Origin: Bacteroidota bacterium
GTDB taxonomy: Bacteria; Bacteroidota; Bacteroidia; Flavobacteriales; Schleiferiaceae
Reading direction: 5' to 3'
Length of the DNA: 19,965 nucleotides
NCBI GenBank assembly: GCA_005786915.1
Contig: SYCM01000004.1
Span: 1 to 19,965 of the forward strand
Shown here: positions 14,624-19,965 of the stretch, in pieces
How positions within the stretch are numbered: the first letter of the stretch is position 1
Layout of the letters: every line of letters starts with the position of its first letter
Notes under the pieces: generated by a model
The model's database searches: none
The model's input: the letters and a program-made list of their open reading frames with translations, nothing else
What the model was told of the DNA's origin: nothing
Made by a program: the position numbers and the translations under genes

Positions 14624-15619
14624 ATGCTCGATTCAGCCCCCCTTGACGCTCGTTTTTTGGTCCTTGCGGAACTCGCTGAAGACCTGCGTCAGCTCGCGGG
14701 TGATTCCGACCTTTTGGCGCAGGTTTCGGCGCGGAATCCGTGGTTTACCCCCGAATTTTCGGCCGACGCCCTTTGCGCCTGGGCCGACGCGCTACGGCCG
14801 GAATCGCTGCGCGCCTGGCGGACCCGTTGGCCTGAAGTTTTGGGAACCCCGCGCACCCTCGGCATTGTGGGCGCCGGAAACCTTCCGCTCGTGGCCCTTC
14901 ACGACCTGATTTGCGGCTACGTCGCGGGGCACCGTGTGCGCTTCAAGCCCGCGTCAGAAGACCCGTTGCTCACTACGGAGGTACTGAAGCGATTGCGGCA
15001 GCGCGACCCTTCGGCTGACCTCGAGGTGGTGGAGCGGCTCAACCGCGTTGAGGCCTTAATTGCCACCGGAGGTGACCATGCCGTCGCACATTTTGACCAA
15101 TACTTTTCGACGGTTCCGCGCATTTTGCGTGGGGCTCGCACCTCGGCCGCGGTGATTCCGGCCGACGCCACCGACCAAGAGCTCGACGCCCTTTCAGACG
15201 ACCTCTTTCGCTACTTTGGCCGTGGCTGCCGCAGTGTGACCCACCTCGCGCTCGAGGGCGGTTTTGACGTGCAGCGCCTCTTTGCCTCGTGGATGAAGTG
15301 GAGTCGGATTGCTGAGCACGCCCGCTACGGTTCGAACTACGACTACCATCGCGCGCTATTCATGCTCAACCGCGAGCCCTTCCTCGAAAACAACTGGGTG
15401 GTGCTGCGCGAGCACGAAAGCCTGAAGCCGCCCCTTTCGGTGGTCCACGTCACCTGGCACCCAAGTGCGGCTGCCGCAGAATCGTGGCTGGACGCCCAAT
15501 CGGACCAGCTTCAAACGGTGGTGGGCCGTGGGCGGACGCCCTTTGGCCAAAGCCAGTTCCCCGCGCTTTGGGACTACGCAGACGGCGTGGACACGCCGGC
15601 GTTTCTAGCGGCCTGCTAA
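14624..15619 (+). CDS. Acyl-CoA reductase of the LuxC family
   Basis: This 331-residue protein resembles LuxC-type acyl-CoA reductases, which make fatty aldehydes from acyl-CoA with NADPH through an aldehyde-dehydrogenase fold. Visible features are GIVGAGNLPLVALHD, KPASEDPLL in the nucleotide-binding part, and FGRGCRSVTHLAL, where Cys202 is the likely catalytic thiol. It is shorter than bioluminescence LuxC (about 480 residues), and no luxD, luxE or luciferase genes are near, so light production is not implied. Similar proteins are widespread in Bacteroidota next to a ferredoxin and serC, with no clear physiological role. The ATG at 14624 is preferred over an in-frame TTG at 14576, which is upstream of a good promoter element. 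It ends 14 bases from the convergent lipoprotein gene, with no clear terminator between them. Confidence 0.85.
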   Translation: MLDSAPLDARFLVLAELAEDLRQLAGDSDLLAQVSARNPWFTPEFSADALCAWADALRPESLRAWRTRWPEVLGTPRTLGIVGAGNLPLVALHDLICGYVAGHRVRFKPASEDPLLTTEVLKRLRQRDPSADLEVVERLNRVEALIATGGDHAVAHFDQYFSTVPRILRGARTSAAVIPADATDQELDALSDDLFRYFGRGCRSVTHLALEGGFDVQRLFASWMKWSRIAEHARYGSNYDYHRALFMLNREPFLENNWVVLREHESLKPPLSVVHVTWHPSAAAAESWLDAQSDQLQTVVGRGRTPFGQSQFPALWDYADGVDTPAFLAAC

Positions 15620-15633
15620 CCGGTTCTCGTTTT

Positions 15634-17109
15634 TTATAACGTTTCCAAGGCGCCGGCGTCGGCGGGCTGCGGTCGGGCATTCCCCAAGGCGTCGGCGGGA
15701 ACTTGGCTGGTAGCGCCCGGCCAGCCGATGCCCAAAGCGGCCGACCCCAGTTTTAAGCGGTAGTCGTAGGCGCCTGCGGATTCAAAAAGGGCCGGAGCAT
15801 TGAACACGCAGCCGCCAAAGCGCTGCGGGTCGGTGACGTCGTAGAGGACCGGGCTCGGAAAGCGGTTGAGCTTGATCAGTGAACCTTCAAAGCGGTAGTT
15901 GAATGCCGCCTGTGGGCCGTAACCAAAGCCGACTTCGGATTCTTGGCTTCCGTCGACGACGGAGTTCCGCACGTCGGCCTGGAGCAGGCTGCGGTATCGG
16001 TAGTTCCCGGTTCCGTCGTCGTACCGGTTGAACAGCCCCAGGGAGGGGGTGGATCGGGCGCCGGGAAACGCGTTGGCCAACGTGCAGTGGTCGATCTCGA
16101 GCCGTCCGCCCAGCACGTACACGTTGTACAGCCCTGAATTGCTCACCACGCTGTTCTCGAGGCGGACGCGGCCAAATCCGCTGTACACGGCGGCTCGGCT
16201 AAAGTCGGTGATTCGGCTGCGCCGCACGATGAGGTTGTGGGGTTCGCCGTCGGCCACGCTGTCGCAGCGGATGCCGAGACTGCCGTTGCGAATCCAGGCG
16301 TTTTGGATTTCGGCCCGAGCGCCGCGCTGAATAAAAATTCCGCCCAAAAGTCCGCCCCACTGGCCGGCGATGTGGCGGTAAAACGGCTCCAATCGGTCGC
16401 CCTCGAGCACGACCGGATCCTCGAACGAACCGGCGTTGGCCGGATCAATGCGGAGCGTCCCTCCCGAAGCCACCCAGAGCCCCGATCCTTGGTGGAAGTG
16501 CACGCGCGCCCCGGCGGCAATCGTCAGGGTAGCTCCGCTGTCGACCACCGCGTAGCCATATACCACGTGGGGCTTGTCGTCGCTCCACACCTCTTGAGCG
16601 CCAAGCACCACGTAGGGAATGAGCAGGTCGGCAAAGGGCTCGGGCTGGTCGATGGTGAGCACGCGGTTCGGGTAGTGAAAGTGGGCGTCCCAGGCGAGCG
16701 CCACCAGGTGGATGTTTTGGCGGTAGCTGCCTTGCTCTACGAGCAGCGAATCCTCCCACAGCATTTCGCCGTCGCCCCGAGGGGCTGTGGTTTCGACGAA
16801 AATCCAAATGCTGTCGCCGGCGGGAATCACGACGTCCTGGAGGTCGGGGCCGGCTTGGCCGTTGGCGTTGAAGCGGAACGGGGATTCCGTCCCCCGGCCC
16901 AAGTGAACCCGGCTGAGGTTGACGTCGTAGGCGCTGGGGTTGACCAATCGCACGCTACGGGTGGAACTGCCCACCGTCGCAAAGACCGTGTCGAGGTAGA
17001 CTGTGTCTTGGCTGCGCGTCAAGGCCACGGGCTGCGGAGCAAACCGGTATTCGGGCCGGCACGCGGCCATCGCCGACACGGCGATCAAAAGGGCGATGAG
17101 GCGCTGCAT
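15634..17109 (-). CDS. Right-handed parallel beta-helix lipoprotein
   Basis: A 491-residue lipoprotein is predicted. The signal peptide has the lipobox AMAAC with Cys17 as the lipidated residue. Residues about 20-130 form an Ig-like beta domain with a segment SVRLVNPSAYDVNL, as seen in proteins of choice-of-anchor type. From about 180 to 400 short repeating strands, with Asn- and Val-rich turns (VVDSGATLTIAAGARVHF, GGTLRIDPANAG, RRSRITDFSRAAVYSG, VRLENSVVSNSG), form the beta-helix. The end, ALGNARPQPADAGALE, is the signature tail of such proteins in Bacteroidota. Only one acidic residue follows the Cys region (CRPEY), so it does not show the acidic surface-export signal described for some Bacteroidota lipoproteins. 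The final location is therefore unsure. Ligand or glycan target is unknown. It appears monocistronic. Confidence 0.82.
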   Translation of the reverse strand: MQRLIALLIAVSAMAACRPEYRFAPQPVALTRSQDTVYLDTVFATVGSSTRSVRLVNPSAYDVNLSRVHLGRGTESPFRFNANGQAGPDLQDVVIPAGDSIWIFVETTAPRGDGEMLWEDSLLVEQGSYRQNIHLVALAWDAHFHYPNRVLTIDQPEPFADLLIPYVVLGAQEVWSDDKPHVVYGYAVVDSGATLTIAAGARVHFHQGSGLWVASGGTLRIDPANAGSFEDPVVLEGDRLEPFYRHIAGQWGGLLGGIFIQRGARAEIQNAWIRNGSLGIRCDSVADGEPHNLIVRRSRITDFSRAAVYSGFGRVRLENSVVSNSGLYNVYVLGGRLEIDHCTLANAFPGARSTPSLGLFNRYDDGTGNYRYRSLLQADVRNSVVDGSQESEVGFGYGPQAAFNYRFEGSLIKLNRFPSPVLYDVTDPQRFGGCVFNAPALFESAGAYDYRLKLGSAALGIGWPGATSQVPADALGNARPQPADAGALETL

Positions 17110-17179
17110 TTCAAAGGCAAAGGTCGCAAACCGAGGGCATGCCCAGGGCGGTACGGCACGGAACCGCGCAATAAATCAC

Positions 17180-17207
17180 AAGAATTTAACTCGAGTGCTA
17201 AGAATTT
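17180..17207 (+). repeat. Direct repeat upstream of the rpmE2 promoter
   Basis: AAGAATTT occurs at 17180-17187 and again at 17200-17207, exactly 20 bases apart, which is about two helical turns. The second copy ends three bases before the TACATTTG element. Between them is the palindrome ACTCGAGT (17189-17196). This is a possible operator or UP-like element, but chance is not excluded. Confidence 0.45.
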
Positions 17208-17209
17208 CG

Positions 17210-17217
17210 TACATTTG
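17210..17217 (+). promoter_or_regulatory. -7 element for the rpmE2 transcript
   Basis: TACATTTG is a perfect TAnnTTTG match, 53 bases upstream of the rpmE2 ATG. The predicted leader of about 45 bases has a small inverted repeat GATCG...CGATC (17236-17240 / 17251-17255, 10-base loop). The rest of the 161-base gap back to 17110 shows only weak one-mismatch -7 matches on the minus strand (17125-17118 and 17119-17112) for the lipoprotein gene. Confidence 0.6.
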
Positions 17218-17270
17218 CCGTCCGCAAAAAATGGGGATCGGGCCAAAACTCGATCTAAAACAACAAAGCG

Positions 17271-17522
17271 ATGAAAGAAAATCTGCACCCCACCAACTAC
17301 CGCGTGTGCGCCTTCAAAGACATGGGCACCGGCGACGTAACCCTTATTCGCAGCTGCGCGAACGCCAAAGAAACCCTTGAGGTCGACGGCGTGGAATACC
17401 CCCTCGTGAAGATGGAAGTGTCGAGCTACTCGCACCCCTTCTACACGGGCAAGCAGAAGCTTCTCGATACGGCGGGACGTGTGGACAAGTTCCGCAACCG
17501 CTACTCGAAATTCTCGAAGTAA
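17271..17522 (+). CDS. rpmE2: 50S ribosomal protein L31, type B
   Basis: This 83-residue ribosomal protein bridges the large and small subunits. Family motifs are HPTNYR at the start, VTLIRSCAN, ETLEVDGVEYPLVKMEVSS, and the strongly conserved SHPFYTGKQKLLDTAGRVDKF. It lacks the CxxC zinc motif of the type A form, as expected for type B, although single Cys residues occur at 13 and 29. In Bacteroidota type B is often the only L31, so its presence does not by itself imply zinc-starvation control. It has its own promoter with a leader hairpin and is followed 18 bases later by the GlmU-like gene, the usual order in this phylum. Confidence 0.97.
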   Translation: MKENLHPTNYRVCAFKDMGTGDVTLIRSCANAKETLEVDGVEYPLVKMEVSSYSHPFYTGKQKLLDTAGRVDKFRNRYSKFSK

Positions 17523-17540
17523 GCCGCTACCTTCGTGGAG

Positions 17541-18716
17541 ATGCACTACATCTTCCACGACCGTGGCGAGCGCGAGACGCTCAAGCCCCTTACTTGGACC
17601 CGGCCTGTGGCCGACCTGCGCGTGGGTATCACTACCCTCCACGAGAAATGGTCGCTCCGCAGCCCGGGTTCCTCGTTTTCGTACTGTTCGCAGCCCTACC
17701 TGGGCGGACGTTTTGATTTAGCTCAGCCCGAGGGAGACGCCATACGGCACGTGCGCGGGGCGGCCTTAGCAACCCCGGCCCTAGTGGCGGCCGTGCAGGC
17801 ACTCAAACCCGGCCAATCGCTCGTCGACGCCCGCGGAGAATGGCTGGCGAGTTGCGGGTCTGAGGCTCCCGAAACGAAGGTTTTTTCGGACCCCGTGCGG
17901 CTGATTTGCCGGCCCTTCGACGTGTTTGCGGCCAACGCCGAGGCGATCGAGGCCGACTTTGACCTGATGACGGCGGGACGCCGCTCCGCGGCGATCAGCA
18001 GCACCAACACCTTGATTGGCGACCGAATTTTTGCCGAAGAGGGCGCGGCCGTGGAGGCCAGCGTGCTCAACAGCCGGACCGGCGCGATTTACCTGGCGGC
18101 AGGCAGCGAAATCATGGAAGGCAGCCTCGTGCGCGGCGCCCTCGCGCTGGGGGAGGGGTCGCAACTCAAGCTGGGGTCCAAAATCTACGGCGCCACGACC
18201 ATTGGCCCCGGAAGCAAAGTAGGAGGCGAGGTGAACAACGCGGTGCTCTGGGGCAACAGCAACAAGGGCCACGACGGATTTTTGGGCAACGCCGTCCTGG
18301 GCGAGTGGTGCAACTTGGGCGCCGACACCAACAACTCCAACCTCAAGAACGACTACAGCGAGGTCAAGCTGTGGAGCTACCCCAGCGGCCGGTTTGAGCC
18401 CACCGGCCTTCAGTTCTGCGGGCTGGTGATGGGCGACCACAGCAAGGCGGGCATCAACAGCATGTTCAACACCGGGACCGTCGTGGGCGTGGCCTGCAAC
18501 GTGTTTGGCGCGGGGTTTCCGCGCAACTTCATTCCCGACTTCACTTGGGGCGGACCCCAGGGCATGACCGAGTACCGACTCGACAAGGCCTTGGCCACCG
18601 CCGAGCGGGTGCTGGCGCGCCGAAACCTGCCTTTGGACGCGGGAACAACCGACATTTTGTCCGAAATTTTTGCGCAAACGGCGCCCCTGCGCGGTGGCAC
18701 GGCCATTGCCCCTTAG
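17541..18716 (+). CDS. GlmU-family putative sugar nucleotidyltransferase / acetyltransferase (Bacteroidota alternative GlmU)
   Basis: At 391 residues this is the alternative GlmU-like protein found across Bacteroidota, believed to make UDP-N-acetylglucosamine for peptidoglycan and surface glycans. The N-terminus, MHYIFHDRGERETLKPLTW followed by TRPVADLRVGI, is the family signature. It lacks the classical GxGTRM pyrophosphorylase loop of E. coli GlmU. From about 150 onward hexapeptide repeats of a left-handed beta-helix (IYLAAGSEIMEGSLV, LGEGSQLKLG, TTIGPGSKVGG) end in the acyltransferase-like region GLVMGDHSKAGINSMFNTG. The ATG at 17541 is preferred over the GTG at 17535 because homologues begin with the equivalent of MHYIF. 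A -7-like TACCTTCG (17528-17535) lies just before it. It is likely co-transcribed with rpmE2, and lon follows after 7 bases. Confidence 0.88.
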   Translation: MHYIFHDRGERETLKPLTWTRPVADLRVGITTLHEKWSLRSPGSSFSYCSQPYLGGRFDLAQPEGDAIRHVRGAALATPALVAAVQALKPGQSLVDARGEWLASCGSEAPETKVFSDPVRLICRPFDVFAANAEAIEADFDLMTAGRRSAAISSTNTLIGDRIFAEEGAAVEASVLNSRTGAIYLAAGSEIMEGSLVRGALALGEGSQLKLGSKIYGATTIGPGSKVGGEVNNAVLWGNSNKGHDGFLGNAVLGEWCNLGADTNNSNLKNDYSEVKLWSYPSGRFEPTGLQFCGLVMGDHSKAGINSMFNTGTVVGVACNVFGAGFPRNFIPDFTWGGPQGMTEYRLDKALATAERVLARRNLPLDAGTTDILSEIFAQTAPLRGGTAIAP

Positions 18717-18723
18717 TCGGTCC

Positions 18724-19965
18724 ATGGAAATGCCCCGCTTTTCGCTCCTCTCTGAGGACACCGACCTTATTCCGCTCATCACCAACGAAGAAGACAACTC
18801 GGTCCCTGAGGCCGACTTGGCCCCCGAGTTGGCGCTCCTTCCGCTGCGCAACACCGTGCAGTTTCCGGGGGTAGTCAGCCCCATCACCGCCGGACGCGAC
18901 AAGTCGATCCGCCTGATTCAGGAGGCCCAAAAGGGCAAAAAGCTCTTTGGCGTCGTGGCGCAGCGCAACGCCGACACCGAGACCCCCTCGGCCGACGACT
19001 TGCATCCAGTGGGCACCCTGGTCCAGATGGTCAAGTCCTTCCGCATGCCCGACGGCAACATCACGGCCATCTTGCAGGGCAAGCGCCGGTTCCGCATCGT
19101 GGAACTGCTCACCGACGAGCCCTACCACCGCGCCCGGGTGGAGTACCTCGAGGACGTCGTACCTGAAGAAGGCGACACCGAGTTCACCGCCTTGATGTCG
19201 ACCATTCGCGAACTATCGCTCGAAATCATCCAGGAGAGCCCCAACATTCCCACCGAGGCGCAGATTGCGGTTAAAAACATCGAGTCCGACACCTTTTTGC
19301 TGCACTTCATCGCGAGCAACACCAACCTCGAGGTGGAGGCCAAGCAGCTCCTGCTCGAGGAGCACGACCTGAAGGTCCGCGCCCAGCAGGTGCTCAAGCA
19401 TTTGAGCCACGAGAAGCACTTGCTCGAGGTCAAGAACGACATCGCCAATAAAGTGCGCGTAGAGTTCGACCAGCAGCAGCGGGAGTACTTCTTGCAGCAG
19501 CAAATGCGCACGATTCAAGAGGAACTGGGCGGCAACAGCTTTGAGGCGGAATTTGAGTCGTTCCGCCAGCGAGCGGCCGCCAAAAAGTGGCCCGCCGAAG
19601 CGGCCCAGCAGTTTGAGAAGGAGCTGGCGCGCCTGCAGCGGCTGAATCCGCAGGTACCCGATTTTGGAATCCAGCGCAACTACCTCGAGCTGATGCTCGA
19701 CCTGCCCTGGGACCACGTGGTCAAGGACCGCCACGACCTGAAGAAGGCCCGCAAAATCCTCGACCGCGACCACTTTGGCCTCGAAAAAGTGAAGGAGCGC
19801 ATCCTCGAGCACCTCGCGGTGCTGGCCCTCAAAGGCGACCTGAAAAGCCCGATTTTGTGCCTGTACGGTCCTCCGGGGGTGGGCAAAACCTCGCTGGGTC
19901 GCTCGATTGCTGAGTCCCTTGGCCGACCCTACGTGCGCATGTCGCTGGGCGGAATGCGCGACGAA
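18724..19965 (+). CDS. lon: Lon ATP-dependent protease, N-terminal part
   Basis: Lon is a cytoplasmic AAA+ serine protease that degrades misfolded and regulatory proteins. The first 414 residues are here and the reading frame runs off the window edge, so the rest of the AAA+ module and the protease domain (Ser-Lys dyad) are missing. There is a short acidic N-terminal extension typical of Bacteroidota (DTDLIPLITNEED). The LON substrate-binding domain (about 38-235) begins with LALLPLRNTVQFPGV-type sequence. The coiled-coil linker has QQREYFLQQQMRTIQEELG (251-269), and LDLPWD follows. The Walker A motif is GPPGVGKTS (382-390), and VRMSLGGMRDE marks the start of the next AAA+ segment. ATG 18724 is 7 bases after the GlmU-like stop. 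Another in-frame ATG is at 18730. Confidence 0.97.
   Translation, partial: MEMPRFSLLSEDTDLIPLITNEEDNSVPEADLAPELALLPLRNTVQFPGVVSPITAGRDKSIRLIQEAQKGKKLFGVVAQRNADTETPSADDLHPVGTLVQMVKSFRMPDGNITAILQGKRRFRIVELLTDEPYHRARVEYLEDVVPEEGDTEFTALMSTIRELSLEIIQESPNIPTEAQIAVKNIESDTFLLHFIASNTNLEVEAKQLLLEEHDLKVRAQQVLKHLSHEKHLLEVKNDIANKVRVEFDQQQREYFLQQQMRTIQEELGGNSFEAEFESFRQRAAAKKWPAEAAQQFEKELARLQRLNPQVPDFGIQRNYLELMLDLPWDHVVKDRHDLKKARKILDRDHFGLEKVKERILEHLAVLALKGDLKSPILCLYGPPGVGKTSLGRSIAESLGRPYVRMSLGGMRDE

Noticed and set aside
15620..15633. Possible terminator between the convergent acyl-CoA reductase and lipoprotein genes
   Set aside because: Only a 4-bp CGTT/AACG stem and an AACCGGTT palindrome near a short T run are seen, too weak to call.
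16237..17274. A 345-codon plus-strand open frame opposite the beta-helix lipoprotein
   Set aside because: It is antisense to a protein with clear signal peptide and repeats, and runs through the rpmE2 promoter into the rpmE2 start.
17781..18902. A 373-codon minus-strand open frame opposite the GlmU-like gene and lon
   Set aside because: It spans two plus-strand genes and has no family features.
1..19965. Search for tRNA, rRNA, CRISPR arrays, insertion sequences, toxin-antitoxin or phage-defence genes
   Set aside because: No spaced repeats, transposase motifs, or RNA gene signatures were recognised. The content is core-genome.

Overview
The window is a GC-rich chromosomal segment of a Bacteroidota bacterium, most likely from or near the Flavobacteriales. 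The main signs are a gldF/gldG gliding-motility locus joined to dnaN, type B ribosomal protein L31 followed by the Bacteroidota-type GlmU-like protein, a short ACT-less SerA beside SerC, and promoters with the Bacteroidota -7 element TAnnTTTG in place of sigma70 boxes. Shine-Dalgarno sequences are not obvious. Codon choice is strongly G/C-ending throughout, which is uncommon among gliding Flavobacteriia. The assignment below phylum level is inference. Genes are packed almost edge to edge. The longest gap is 161 bases (17110-17270), and no stretch over 300 bases lacks a gene.

Layout. (a) 1-5331, minus strand: one tightly coupled operon running from a SAM hydroxide adenosyltransferase (DUF62) homologue, through a small ABM-type protein, a fused GldF-GldG ABC-transporter protein and a DUF4340 membrane-anchored protein, to dnaN, which is cut by the window edge. 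(b) 5337-7962, plus strand: phoH, purC and a small outer-membrane beta-barrel protein, ending in a strong bidirectional terminator. (c) 7984-14605, minus strand: a ferredoxin and an exported protein of unknown function, then serC, serA, a DUF1015 protein, yggS, a DnaQ-type exonuclease fused to a GIY-YIG nuclease, and a tiny exported Lys/Cys-rich protein. (d) 14584-15619, plus strand: a LuxC-type acyl-CoA reductase divergent from the ferredoxin. (e) 15634-17109, minus strand: a parallel beta-helix lipoprotein. (f) 17180-19965, plus strand: rpmE2, a GlmU-like nucleotidyltransferase/acetyltransferase, and the N-terminal part of Lon protease, which is cut by the window edge.

Functionally this is mostly core genome: replication clamp, purine and serine synthesis, PLP homeostasis, ribosome, cell-envelope sugar nucleotide and protein quality control, with surface/gliding functions mixed in. 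No tRNA, rRNA, CRISPR array, insertion sequence, prophage or recognisable defence system was found, and I did not find a clearly novel multi-gene system. The most useful leads are: the GldF-GldG single-chain fusion; a DUF62 homologue that seems to lack two of the three proposed catalytic residues; a DUF1015 protein with a GHHR motif in the serine operon; a well-matched, nearly leaderless serC promoter; and a 20-bp-spaced direct repeat overlapping the rpmE2 promoter.
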